A DNA stretch of 64,000 nt, from contig NZ_WPZY01000002.1 of assembly GCF_013031405.1 (NCBI RefSeq), forward strand, positions 186,001-250,000, given 5' to 3'. The translations under genes and the position numbers were made by a program. This document shows, in pieces, positions 52,569 to 61,531 of the stretch. Origin of the DNA: Ruegeria sp. HKCCD8929. GTDB lineage: Bacteria > Pseudomonadota > Alphaproteobacteria > Rhodobacterales > Rhodobacteraceae. Position 1 is the first letter of the stretch. Each line of letters opens with the position of its first letter. The notes beneath the pieces were generated by a model. The model did no database searches and was not told the origin of the DNA. It was given only the letters and a program-made list of their open reading frames with translations.

Positions 52569-52598
52569 AAAAAGGGCCCGCCGTTTCCGACGAGCCCT
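52569..52598 (-). terminator. Intrinsic terminator upstream of the Toprim gene
   Basis: On the minus strand an 11-bp stem (two G-U pairs) closes a GAAA tetraloop at 52573-52598. A five-T run follows. It ends only 27 bases before the Toprim start, so it ends ParB transcription and could also act as an attenuator. Confidence 0.7.
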
Positions 52599-52738
52599 CC
52601 GGTTGCGAGGAAGCCAGGGGGATGCGCTCTCTCGCGACACGGCCGCAGTGGGGAAGGCTTCCGCGGCCCGTCCATATTGAGCTGGCGACGGCGTTTCGGC
52701 CATCGACCGACAGCCGCCGTGCGCCAGTCTTTGTACGA

Positions 52739-54790
52739 TCACTCGGCGGCTTCGAGGGCCGTCTGATGTTCGTCAGCGTCGGGCTCATCGCCGTGCGCCG
52801 ACAAGTTCTCGTCGACGATCTCGAGCTCTGGTTCATCGGGCCGTTCGATCAGCGGCGGCGTGCGCAACGGTTCGGGAAGCCAGCCCGTACCGGCGAGCAG
52901 TTCCTCGGCGGCTTCGACCATGTCGGGCTTCTTGAACCCGGCGATGCGGTCGGCGTCCTTGTCGCCCTTCGCTTCGCGCACGGCGTCGAGGATCTGCGCC
53001 TTGGTCACGCGCCCGAGATAGCTCTGAGCGGTCGGCGACCAGCCTGCCTTCGCCATGTCGAGGCCCAGCGTCGCGGCCAGCACGTCCGCATGGGCGATCT
53101 GGCGCGGCTTGCGGTAGTGCGGCTCTTGCACCGCATTGACCGTCATCGCCACGCAATGGGCGAAGAGCGCATCGCGGCTGTCGCTGTCCCATTCGATCAG
53201 CGCGTCCCAAAGCTCTTCGGGTTCCTTCGGAAGATTGCCCGCCCAAGTCTCGATCCCGAGATCGATCGACTGCACGTAGGGCATCTCCGCGAGACCTTCG
53301 GCTTGCGCCCCGAACTGCATGCTCTTCGGTGTGATCTCGATGCAGCTATCCTGGCCGTAATGGTAGAAGAGCTGCAAGACCATCGCATGCAAGCAGGCGA
53401 GCATCGCCAGTTGCGGATCGTTCGCGAGCGCATCGCGCAGCGCCATCGTGCGGTGGACGGTCAGATCGCAGACGAGACGATCCGACAGCGGCTTGGTGCC
53501 GTCATCGTCCTCTTCCTCATCCAGATCGGTGGCCTTGCCAATGCCATCTACGGCTTCATCATCCGTGTTCGGATCGACTTCATCGCCTTCGGAGCCATCA
53601 TCGCCCTCAACAGCGGGTTCGTCCTCAGGGCGGACATAGCCGCGTTCGACCCGCAGTTGCCCCGAGCCGTCGATACTGACGAAAGCGCCCGCGATGGCGT
53701 AGTCCTCCGGCTCGAACCGGATCGGACGGTTCTGGAGAGCTTCCATCGCCGTCTCGATCTCGCCGAGCCGTTCGTCGACCTCCTCGGGGAGTTCGTCAGT
53801 CTCGGCATACTCCTCTTCGAGTTTGTCATATTCAGCCTTGAGTGCGGTGTAGGTCGCGTCTTCCTCGTCCGACATCGGCTCGGCCTCGCCGCGAATGCGC
53901 CGTAGATCGTAGGTGTGGCCGTAGGGGAAGTCGGTCGCCACCTCGATCCAGTGCCAGCCTTCGGCGCGGATGGCTTCCGCTTCCTCCTTCAGCTTCTCGG
54001 TGACCATGGTTTCCAGCAGCGCCGCATCCTGCAGCCAGCCGCCATCGTCGGTCTGGAACAGGTCGCGCAGCACCTCGCCGCCCGCTTCGACATAGTTGTC
54101 GAGACCGACGAACTGCGCCCGCCGGTCGGAGGCGCGCACGGCGCCTTCGGTCAGCATGCGGCGGATTTCATAGGGTTGCTTCGAGTAGTGCTGCTTGAGC
54201 GCCTCCCAAACCTGTTCCTGGCGCTCGTGGTCGGGATTGACCGTGAAGGCCATGAGCTGGTCGAGCGTCATCTCTTCTTCGGCATAGGCCTCCAGCAGTG
54301 TCTCCGAGACGGCGGCCAGCTTGAGGCGCTGTTTGACGACATTGACCGAGACGAAGAAGGCCGCGGCGATCTCTTCCTCGGGCTTGCCCTTTTCGCGCAT
54401 CGCCTGGAAGGCGCGAAACTGGTCGAGCGGGTGGAGCGGCGCGCGCTGGATGTTCTCCGCGAGGCTGTCCTCTTCCGCGAGACCGTCAGTGCGCACGATG
54501 CAGGGCACCAGCGCGGTCTTGTTGAGGCGACGCTGCTTCACGAGCAGTTCGAGCGCGCGGTAGCGGCGGCCACCGGCCGGGATTTCGAACATGCCGGTTT
54601 CCGCGCCCTTATCGTCGAGGACGGGGCGGATCGTGATCGACGACAGAAGCGTGCGCCGGGCGATGTCCTCGGCCAGCTCTTCGATCGAGACGCCGGCCTT
54701 GACCTTCCGTACATTGGATTGGCTCAGCACCAGCTTGTTGAAGGGGATGTCGCGCGAGGCGCTGAGGGTGATCTTCTGAGACTTCGTCAT
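52739..54790 (-). CDS. ParB-like nuclease-domain protein
   Basis: The product is 683 residues from ATG 54790, behind GGAG and a hairpin leader. The N-terminal ParB/Srx-type domain has DIPFNKLVLSQSNVRKVKAGVSIEELAEDIARRTLLSSITIRPV and GRRYRALELLVKQRRLN, followed by ENIQRAPLHPLDQFRAF and the HTH (EEIAAAFFVSVNVVKQRLKLA). A long acidic middle part and a helical C-terminus follow. It is much longer than chromosomal ParB. Such proteins are typical of plasmids and integrative elements, with a role in maintenance or DNA processing. Confidence 0.85.
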   Translation of the reverse strand: MTKSQKITLSASRDIPFNKLVLSQSNVRKVKAGVSIEELAEDIARRTLLSSITIRPVLDDKGAETGMFEIPAGGRRYRALELLVKQRRLNKTALVPCIVRTDGLAEEDSLAENIQRAPLHPLDQFRAFQAMREKGKPEEEIAAAFFVSVNVVKQRLKLAAVSETLLEAYAEEEMTLDQLMAFTVNPDHERQEQVWEALKQHYSKQPYEIRRMLTEGAVRASDRRAQFVGLDNYVEAGGEVLRDLFQTDDGGWLQDAALLETMVTEKLKEEAEAIRAEGWHWIEVATDFPYGHTYDLRRIRGEAEPMSDEEDATYTALKAEYDKLEEEYAETDELPEEVDERLGEIETAMEALQNRPIRFEPEDYAIAGAFVSIDGSGQLRVERGYVRPEDEPAVEGDDGSEGDEVDPNTDDEAVDGIGKATDLDEEEDDDGTKPLSDRLVCDLTVHRTMALRDALANDPQLAMLACLHAMVLQLFYHYGQDSCIEITPKSMQFGAQAEGLAEMPYVQSIDLGIETWAGNLPKEPEELWDALIEWDSDSRDALFAHCVAMTVNAVQEPHYRKPRQIAHADVLAATLGLDMAKAGWSPTAQSYLGRVTKAQILDAVREAKGDKDADRIAGFKKPDMVEAAEELLAGTGWLPEPLRTPPLIERPDEPELEIVDENLSAHGDEPDADEHQTALEAAE

Positions 54791-54803
54791 GGGATTTCTC
54801 CGC

Positions 54804-54844
54804 GACGGGCGGTCACGAGACTCTCTCTGACCTCCAAACCCGTC
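54804..54844 (-). promoter_or_regulatory. Hairpin leader of the ParB-like gene (copy 1 of a repeated element)
   Basis: On the minus strand GACGGG and GGTC pair with GACC and CCCGTC around an inner GAGA/TCTC stem. The sequence is nearly the same as 56132-56174 in front of the DUF932 gene. It ends next to the GGAG site. Confidence 0.55.
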
Positions 54845-54847
54845 ACG

Positions 54848-54890
54848 AAAATCCCGGCCCACCTCTTCCTCTTGAGGGAGATGGACCGGG
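54848..54890 (-). terminator. Intrinsic terminator after the DUF932 gene
   Basis: Read on the minus strand, CCCGGTCCATCTC pairs with GAGGTGGGCCGGG over 13 bp (with G-U pairs) around a CCTCAAGAGG inner hairpin. ATTTT follows. It lies about 35 bases after the DUF932 stop. Confidence 0.65.
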
Positions 54891-54924
54891 AACAGAGGGT
54901 TAGACGGGAGCGGAACGGCGACGC

Positions 54925-56118
54925 CTAGGCAGCGGCTTCCAGCAGCTTCTTGGCGCGAGTTTCCATGGCGAGGCGCGCGTCCTGCTGCGGCTTGGACCGG
55001 GCGACCGCTGTGATGCCCTGCACAAAATCGAACACGCTTTCGGGCGGGCGCCCTTCCTCGGCAAGAACCGTCTCGATGATCTTGCCAGTCTCCGCTTTTG
55101 AGAAGCTGCGCTTGCGCAGGAAGTCGGTACGATCCTCATCACTGCGCGCAACAATACGTTCGCGTGCGGAGCGGATGCCCTGGATGAAGGGCTGCGGGGA
55201 AGAATCGGCGAAGTTAGCCAGCGCCGGCGCCGCCTCGTGGGCAAACCGGTTGGCGGCGTATTTGGAATGCCGGATCGAAATCTCCTGAAAGTCCTCAACG
55301 CCCCAGAGATTGCGGTTCTGGCAGACGGCGCGGAGATAGAAACTGGCGATGCCGAGGGTCTTCGCACCGACCTCCGAGTTCCAACAATAGAAACCGCGGA
55401 AGAAGAGATCGGGTGAGCCGTCGGGTAGCGTACCGGCCTCGATCGGATTCAGGTCGTCGACCAGGAAGAGGAAGACGTCACGGTCGGACGCGTAGAGCGT
55501 GGTCGTATCCTTGGTGACATCGATCATCGGGTTGTAGATGCCGGTCGACCAGTCGAGCATGCCCGGTACCTTCCAGCGTGTGTCGCCAACGCCGTCGCCC
55601 GCGATGCGCTGCACGGCGGAGACGAGTTCGTGATCGTAGATGCGGCCATAGTCCGGGCCTGTCGCGGCGCGCAGTTCCGTGCGTCCGTTGGCGACCTCCA
55701 TCGTCTTCACCTGCTCGGCGCGGTGGTTGGTGAGGCCGTATTGCAGGTTGATTCCGGCAAGCGGCGCCGGAAGCTGGCGCAGATAGGCCGCGGGCGCGCT
55801 GATCAGGCTCGCGAGCTGGCCGAAGCTCCAATGGGTCGGCACGACCGGCGCTTCGGCATCCGGCAGGACGAGCGCCAGCTTTTCGGGATCGTCGCGATGG
55901 GCTTCGACACGGATGGCGGCGCTTTCGACCGTCCGCGTCCGGCTCTGCTCGGCTCGGCCCTTTACCGAGGCGTAGAGGTCCGAGAGGGAGAGATACTTCT
56001 CATCATCGGGGCGCGAAAACCATTCGGACGACACGCGCCCGTCATGCCCGCCGCGGGACACGTCCACCTTGTAGCCGCCGCTTTCGGGGCGGCCGTTCAT
56101 GATCTCAATCGTTGTCAT
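54925..56118 (-). CDS. DUF932 domain-containing protein
   Basis: The 397-residue protein matches DUF932 proteins. The N-terminus has YLSLSDLYASVKGRAEQSRTRTVESAAIRVEAHRDDPEKLALVLPDAEAPV (pattern only), then TTLYASDRDVFLFLVDDLNPIEAG and YCWNSEVGAKTLGIASFYLRAVCQNRNLWGVEDF. They are found widely on plasmids, phages and integrative elements, often beside ParB-like genes. The function is unknown. It starts behind a hairpin leader related to that of the ParB-like gene. Confidence 0.9.
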   Translation of the reverse strand: MTTIEIMNGRPESGGYKVDVSRGGHDGRVSSEWFSRPDDEKYLSLSDLYASVKGRAEQSRTRTVESAAIRVEAHRDDPEKLALVLPDAEAPVVPTHWSFGQLASLISAPAAYLRQLPAPLAGINLQYGLTNHRAEQVKTMEVANGRTELRAATGPDYGRIYDHELVSAVQRIAGDGVGDTRWKVPGMLDWSTGIYNPMIDVTKDTTTLYASDRDVFLFLVDDLNPIEAGTLPDGSPDLFFRGFYCWNSEVGAKTLGIASFYLRAVCQNRNLWGVEDFQEISIRHSKYAANRFAHEAAPALANFADSSPQPFIQGIRSARERIVARSDEDRTDFLRKRSFSKAETGKIIETVLAEEGRPPESVFDFVQGITAVARSKPQQDARLAMETRAKKLLEAAA

Positions 56119-56131
56119 GGCTGATCTCCAG

Positions 56132-56174
56132 GACGGGCGGTCTGAGAGCCTCTCTCTCGACCTCCAAACCCGTC
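56132..56174 (-). promoter_or_regulatory. Hairpin leader of the DUF932 gene (copy 2 of a repeated element)
   Basis: GACGGG/CCCGTC and GGTC/GACC pair around GAGAG/CTCTC on the minus strand. Outer arms are identical to 54804-54844, while the inner stem differs in length but still pairs. It sits directly upstream of the GGAG before ATG 56118. Confidence 0.55.
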
Positions 56175-56401
56175 ACAGCGTCAGCCGCAGGCCTCTCACT
56201 CTCTGGGGGCGTTGCAGGGTCTCCCCGCAGAAGGGGTCGGGCGAGACTATAGGCTCGACCGCGGGGGAAGGCCTTCCCCTCAGAACTGCTGATGCGCACA
56301 AACTTGAGAAGGCCGAACATCCGTTCGCACCGTATTTGGCATGAAATGCGGACAACTATAGGGGCAAATTACCGCATATTGTGATGAATTTCTCAAAAAT
56401 A

Positions 56402-56428
56402 TTGACTCATCAGCGTCAATTACAATAT
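56402..56428 (+). promoter_or_regulatory. Candidate promoter/operator of the defence genes
   Basis: TTGAC and GTCAA form a short inverted repeat (56402-56419). TTGACT could be a -35 box, with an AT-rich CAATAT about 15 bases on. The stretch 56175-56401 holds the DUF932 upstream region and nothing else that I recognise. Confidence 0.3.
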
Positions 56429-56451
56429 CGTCCCTGAACTGAACGGAATTA

Positions 56452-56700
56452 GTGGAGGACAAGCACTCGGTGGCCGAACTATCTGAAAAACGTGAGAAAT
56501 TCGTGCGACTCGCCGAAGGGCGGACGCAGTCTGCGTTGGATGCGATTCGCAAGCTCGGGAATCTTTCGAACCGTCGAGCTTATGAATATTCGGACAGTGA
56601 CGTGAAAAAAATCCTCAAAGCGCTTCGCGACGCCACGAGCGACATCGAGCGGAAATTCGGGTCAACCTCCGGCGATGGCGCCGATAAGTTCAAACTCTAG
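56452..56700 (+). CDS. Small helical protein encoded ahead of the GHKL ATPase
   Basis: The product is 82 residues from GTG 56452. GTG 56470 has GGAGG at better spacing and may be the real start. It is charged and mostly helical: LSEKREKFVRLAEGRTQSALDAIRKLGNLSNRRAYEYSDSDVKKILKALRDATSDIERKF. No enzyme motif is seen. A DNA-binding or partner role is possible. It lies 11 bases before the GHKL ATPase gene and should be cotranscribed with it. I do not recognise a named family. Confidence 0.6.
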   Translation: MEDKHSVAELSEKREKFVRLAEGRTQSALDAIRKLGNLSNRRAYEYSDSDVKKILKALRDATSDIERKFGSTSGDGADKFKL

Positions 56701-56711
56701 GGGCGCATCGC

Positions 56712-58595
56712 GTGAAGGCAGAACCACTTAACATTCATGACAAGCGCTTCCTCATCAATCGGCTGATCGAGCAAGCTCCGGTCAGCACCCTGGTCCGCGA
56801 GTTTTTCAAGAACGCCGATGAAAGTGCGGCCAGCGCCGCCCCTGGAAATCGCCGGATCGAAATCTACCCGACAGTCATAGAAGGGGTCCGGAAGCTCACG
56901 TTCTGGAACACCGGGACGGGCATGGATGACAGAGAGCTGAAACAGGCGACTGAGTTGTCCTCGTCGATCAACAAGGAGATGTCGCTCGACGGAAATTTCG
57001 GGATCGGCGCCAAAGTCTCTGGCCTGACCATGTCACGGGAAGGCATTCGCTATCGCTCGTGCAAGGATGGCGTCGTCAACGAAGTGGTCATCGGCTTCGA
57101 TCCCGAGGAACAGACCTATGTCCGTTTCCCGGTCGAACTGCCTGATGGCAGTTTCGACACCGTGTACGATGTGACACAGGTCGTCCTCGATGAGGGGCGG
57201 GAGACCGCATTCGATTGGACCGAAGTCGTACTGATGGGCGAGAGCGAAGACCACGACACCGTTGCCGAGCCCCTGGGGAAGGGAAAGACCCAAGATCGCA
57301 GCTTCATTCCTTCGGCGATCTTCCGGCGGTTTGCGCGTTTCGCCGATGGTGTCGAAGTGCGGGTCGATGTTGCCATGACCAAGGGCGGAGGTAAGGACGA
57401 AACGGGCCGTACGCGACGGCTGAAAACCCTCGAAGAGGTGGTGGAAGAGCTTCCCAACCACGAATGGGTCGATGCGCCGGGTGGGGAGTTGAGGATTCAC
57501 TACATCCATGACCCGAAACATGAGAGCTACAGCCACTCCCTCAGTGCGCTAGCCAATCCGGCAACCAGCTCGACCACCTTCTGCGCCCTGGTCCACAAAG
57601 GTGAGCGATATGACATCAAATCCCGAAAGGCATGGTCGGCGGCTGCTCCAAACTTCGGCATTCCTTTTGGGTCGAAAGTCATCACTGTCGAGATCGAACT
57701 TGTCGACGAGCTGGCGTTGCCAAACCAGTATCGGGATGGCCTGACCTGGCCGGATGACCGTTCTCCGATGGTTGCCGAAGACTTCGATGATTTCGTACGC
57801 GAACTGATGCCCGACTGGGTAAGGGAAGTCATTCGCTCCGAGTCTCCGGCGTCGGACGACAATCTGGACGATCTGCAAAGCGACCTTCAAAAGCTACTCG
57901 ACGAGTTCCGGATTCCTACGGTGACGCTGAGTCCGTCACGTCGCATATCGGCCATGCAAACCGAGGGCGCGGATGAAGGTACCGATACATCGGACCCAAC
58001 GAAGATCGATACGCATTTCCCCGAATTGAGTGAGGCTGGCGACAAGGACGGTGCCGAAGGTGATCCGAGCAAGAGTCAGCGCGCGAAGCACAAGAAGGTA
58101 CGGAAAGCGCCAGAGGGTTCTAAGCTCTCGCGGTCGGCCCAGTCATTGGAGCGCGTTCCAGAAATCAAGATTCTCACAGATCCCGACGAGATTGCCGAGA
58201 AGAACCTGAAGGGCCGTGCGGGACGTTTTTACAAGGATGCGCAGACGCTGTTTGTGAACGGTCTCTATTCAGCCGCCGAACGCATGGCCGTCGAACTCGA
58301 TGCTGAACTGCGCACGTTGGGTGAGCCGGAGGTCGTGCGGTCGGCTATTATGAAAGCCTCCCGGAAATTCATGGCGTTTCGAGTGGGCAAGGCAACTTGC
58401 TATGCGATCAGCAAGCGTCTCTCGGACGATTGGTCGAGCGATGATCTGGATCGTGCGACATCGCCGGAATCCTTGTCGCTGGCCGCAGATGACTACAAGC
58501 AGAGCATCTCTCAGGCTAAACGTTATGCGAAGGAATTGATCAAGGCAGCAGACATCCCGGAGGAAAGTACTGCTCGATTACACGAAGTAGGCTGA
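56712..58595 (+). CDS. GHKL (Hsp90-like) ATPase of a defence island
   Basis: The 627-residue protein starts at GTG 56712. The N-terminal ATPase domain has the three GHKL boxes: REFFKNADES (29-38, N box), NTGTGMDD (66-73, G1) and GNFGIGAK (94-101, G2). A central part may be a transducer domain. A charged linker (about 410-480) and a helical C-terminal domain (FYKDAQTLFVNGLYSAAERMAVELDAELRTLG) follow. GHKL ATPases act as ATP-driven clamps (as in Hsp90, MutL, gyrase B, MORC). It is 11 bases after the small helical gene and 93 bases before qatA. Its role in defence is inferred from place. Confidence 0.75.
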   Translation: MKAEPLNIHDKRFLINRLIEQAPVSTLVREFFKNADESAASAAPGNRRIEIYPTVIEGVRKLTFWNTGTGMDDRELKQATELSSSINKEMSLDGNFGIGAKVSGLTMSREGIRYRSCKDGVVNEVVIGFDPEEQTYVRFPVELPDGSFDTVYDVTQVVLDEGRETAFDWTEVVLMGESEDHDTVAEPLGKGKTQDRSFIPSAIFRRFARFADGVEVRVDVAMTKGGGKDETGRTRRLKTLEEVVEELPNHEWVDAPGGELRIHYIHDPKHESYSHSLSALANPATSSTTFCALVHKGERYDIKSRKAWSAAAPNFGIPFGSKVITVEIELVDELALPNQYRDGLTWPDDRSPMVAEDFDDFVRELMPDWVREVIRSESPASDDNLDDLQSDLQKLLDEFRIPTVTLSPSRRISAMQTEGADEGTDTSDPTKIDTHFPELSEAGDKDGAEGDPSKSQRAKHKKVRKAPEGSKLSRSAQSLERVPEIKILTDPDEIAEKNLKGRAGRFYKDAQTLFVNGLYSAAERMAVELDAELRTLGEPEVVRSAIMKASRKFMAFRVGKATCYAISKRLSDDWSSDDLDRATSPESLSLAADDYKQSISQAKRYAKELIKAADIPEESTARLHEVG

Positions 58596-58688
58596 GAACA
58601 GACGACAGATGCTCTGGAATACCTTGATATCGTTTGCCTGGCCCACACAACGGAAGATTGTCTTCATTTCAAAGAAAGGTGCCTCCGT

Positions 58689-60644
58689 TTGATATTAACC
58701 GACAACGAAACGAAGGTCGATCTCCTCAACAACGAGGCCATCGCCAAGACGATTATCGACCTGCTCGCGAAACGGCCCGAAGAGGCCGTCACGATCGGTG
58801 TGCACGGCGACTGGGGCGCGGGCAAATCGAGCGTCTTGGAGATGATCGATGACGCATTGCGAGATAGCGATGATGTTCTTTGCATCAAATTCAATGGATG
58901 GCGCTTCCAAGGCTTCGAGGACGCAAAGATCGCGCTCATCGAGGGAATCGTCACGGAGTTAATCGAGCAGCGTTCATTGGCCACCGAAGCCGGCGAGGCA
59001 GTCAAGAATATCTTCAAACGGATCGACTGGCTCAAGGTCGCGCGGCATGGTGGCGGCCTCGCCTTCACGGCCTTGTCCGGAATCCCGACGCCCGACCAGA
59101 TACGCGCCGCCGTCGGGGGTGTGAAAGGCTTGCTCGATGATCCCGCTGAGCTTGCCACCAAGGAGAACTATGACGCCGCGCTCGACGGTGTTCAGGGTTT
59201 GCTGAAGCCCGACGAGTCGAAGCGCTTGCCGGAGGAGATCGGCGCGTTCCGGAAAGCCTTCGATGATCTGCTCGATAAAGCAGGTGTAAAACAGCTCGTT
59301 GTCCTGATCGACGACCTCGATCGGTGTTTGCCGGATATCGCGATCGAGACGTTAGAGGCAGTCCGGTTGTTCGTTTTCACCGACCGCACGGCGTTCATTG
59401 TCGCGGCCGACGAGGCGATGATCGAGTATTCCGTGCGAAAGCATTTCCCCGAATTGCCCGATACGACCGGACCGCGAGACTATGCGCGCAATTATCTCGA
59501 GAAGCTGATACAGGTGCCGTTCCGGATACCGACTTTGGGCGAGACCGAGACGCGCATCTATGTGACGCTATTGTTGATCGGCGCCGAGCTCGGCGAAGAT
59601 CATGAGGGATATGTGAAGCTTATCGCGGCCGCGCGCGAGAAGCTGAAACGGCCGTGGCAGGCCGGAAGCCTCGATGCCGCGACGGTCAAGGAAATGCTGG
59701 GAGCGCTCGATGAAAGAGTATCCGCCGCGCTGACGCTGAGCGATCAGATTGGACCGATCCTCGCCAGCGGGACGCAAGGCAATCCGCGACAGATCAAGCG
59801 GTTCCTTAACACATTGCTGCTCCGCAACCAGACCGCCCAGGCGCGCGGGTTCGGCCCCGATGTGAGGCTGCCGGTGCTGGCGAAGCTCATGTTAGCGGAG
59901 CGATTCATGTCGCGCCTGTTCGATCAGATCGCCGGCGCTGCGGCGAAGCACGAGCACGGTCGGTGCGAGGAGCTCGCATTGTTGGAGGCGGATGACGCCC
60001 CCGCCGAGAAACCGAAGAAGCCCGTCAGGAAAGGCCCGAAAGTCTCGACCCTCGAGGGGCCGCGGAAGAAGCCTGAACCGGACCCCGACAGCGCGATGCT
60101 CTCAGAATGGAAGGGATCGGATGTCATCCGGTCGTGGGCGAAGCTGTCGCCCAAGATCGGCGAGGAGGATCTGCGTCCCTATCTGTTCGTGGCGAAGGAT
60201 CGGAAAGACTATTTCGGAGCAGCATCGGTGCTCGGTCGGTTGAGCGCTGTGGTCGAGAAACTGATGGGCTCGAAATTGGCGGTGCAAACCTACGAAGCCG
60301 AACTCCGGCAATTGGCGCCTGCCGAAGCCGGCCAGGTCTTCGAGGAATTACGCGGTCGGATCATGGGCGGGGATTCCTTCGATACGGAGCCCGCGGGTGT
60401 CGCCGGAATGACGGTCTTGGTGCGTGCGCATGACCTCCTGCAGACGAACCTCCTCGACATGCTGGAGAGCCTGCCGGCGGATCGCTGTGGCCCCTGGGTT
60501 GCTTCGGGCTGGACCGGTGTGATCAAGGGCGGCGAGTTCGTCGCCCGGCTCGACAGTCTCTTGAAGGGCTGGGCTGAAAGCGGGTCGCCGACGCTTAAGG
60601 CAGCCGCCAGCACGGCGACGCGCACAAGCAAGAGGGCGCGCTGA
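58689..60644 (+). CDS. qatA: Qat anti-phage system protein QatA (KAP-family P-loop ATPase)
   Basis: The 651-residue protein starts at TTG 58689 behind AAAGG. Walker A is GDWGAGKSS at residues 40-48 and Walker B is LVVLIDDLDRC at 203-213, both typical of KAP NTPases. In the Qat system this ATPase works with QatB, QatC and QatD to block phage growth. The mechanism is not settled. Its last base overlaps the qatB start. Confidence 0.9.
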   Translation: MILTDNETKVDLLNNEAIAKTIIDLLAKRPEEAVTIGVHGDWGAGKSSVLEMIDDALRDSDDVLCIKFNGWRFQGFEDAKIALIEGIVTELIEQRSLATEAGEAVKNIFKRIDWLKVARHGGGLAFTALSGIPTPDQIRAAVGGVKGLLDDPAELATKENYDAALDGVQGLLKPDESKRLPEEIGAFRKAFDDLLDKAGVKQLVVLIDDLDRCLPDIAIETLEAVRLFVFTDRTAFIVAADEAMIEYSVRKHFPELPDTTGPRDYARNYLEKLIQVPFRIPTLGETETRIYVTLLLIGAELGEDHEGYVKLIAAAREKLKRPWQAGSLDAATVKEMLGALDERVSAALTLSDQIGPILASGTQGNPRQIKRFLNTLLLRNQTAQARGFGPDVRLPVLAKLMLAERFMSRLFDQIAGAAAKHEHGRCEELALLEADDAPAEKPKKPVRKGPKVSTLEGPRKKPEPDPDSAMLSEWKGSDVIRSWAKLSPKIGEEDLRPYLFVAKDRKDYFGAASVLGRLSAVVEKLMGSKLAVQTYEAELRQLAPAEAGQVFEELRGRIMGGDSFDTEPAGVAGMTVLVRAHDLLQTNLLDMLESLPADRCGPWVASGWTGVIKGGEFVARLDSLLKGWAESGSPTLKAAASTATRTSKRAR

Positions 60645-61531
60645 TGGGGACGTCGAATGCATTCGGAGGGGCGTCGGGCGGCACGCCGCTAGTCCCGAGT
60701 TGGCTTGACGGCAACGGCGATGGTGGGGCCGGTGATGATGGCGCGCCAGTTGATGGCGATGACGGCGGCGCGCCCGGAGCCGCTCCCGAAGCGCCGCCCG
60801 CCGCGCCCGCGGATCGGCAGCCGGTGGTTCCGGCCCCGACCGGTGATCGATTTCGGTCGGCGCGTAGCAATTTCACACGGTTTGCAGGTTCGGGTGGGAG
60901 TGACCGACGCAGCCTCGGCCGGGCGGTGTCACAATATGTATCGCGATCATCAGGCGGCGCTGGGTCCGCCGCGCGGCGGATGGGATCGTCCCGCAGCACA
61001 GCGTCAGGCCTCGTCAGTTTCTTAGGCGATGCTCGTGCGAACGGCGCCCGCGAGGCGCTGCGCTCTCTCAACCTCGAAGGTCTTGCCGGAAGGCCGGTAG
61101 AAGATGTGTTCGCCGGGCTCGCGGACTATATCTGTCCCGATGGGGGATCGATCGACGAAGGAATTGCGCGCGACGCGTTCATCGAGACCATCGCCGATCT
61201 CGCGGAAGCCGGGATTACGGATATCGATGGCCTAACATCGGACCAGATTCAGACGGTATTCGAACTCTACGCCTCACACACCATTGAGGCGCGGATTTGC
61301 AACGACATCGGCACGCGAGTCGTGACGATGCCGTCGGATGCCCGGACGGTCGAACGGATTGAAGCGCAATTGTCCGAGTTCATCCAACGCGGGGTGAGCG
61401 ACGCGGTGAACGCGTCGGGGATCGATATCGGCGCTCTCTCGCAGGATCAGGTTTCTGGCTTCGTCGACGACGTATATGAGGCGGCCTTCGCGATGCTCGA
61501 GGCGCTCGGAGAAAGCGAGGCCGAGGTATGA
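60644..61531 (+). CDS. qatB: Qat anti-phage system protein QatB
   Basis: The 295-residue protein begins MGTSNAFGGASGGTPLVPSWL and has a long low-complexity Gly/Ala/Pro-rich N-terminus, as QatB proteins do. The helical C-terminal domain (AREALRSLNLEGLAGRPVEDVFAGLADYICPDGGSIDEGIARDAF, pattern only) follows. No enzyme motif is seen. It overlaps qatA by one base and qatC by four, so the four proteins are made together. Confidence 0.9.
   Translation: MGTSNAFGGASGGTPLVPSWLDGNGDGGAGDDGAPVDGDDGGAPGAAPEAPPAAPADRQPVVPAPTGDRFRSARSNFTRFAGSGGSDRRSLGRAVSQYVSRSSGGAGSAARRMGSSRSTASGLVSFLGDARANGAREALRSLNLEGLAGRPVEDVFAGLADYICPDGGSIDEGIARDAFIETIADLAEAGITDIDGLTSDQIQTVFELYASHTIEARICNDIGTRVVTMPSDARTVERIEAQLSEFIQRGVSDAVNASGIDIGALSQDQVSGFVDDVYEAAFAMLEALGESEAEV

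Noticed and set aside
52622..53905. A 427-residue plus-strand frame opposite the ParB-like gene
   Set aside because: Antisense to a conserved gene with a ribosome-binding site and terminator of its own; no known motifs.
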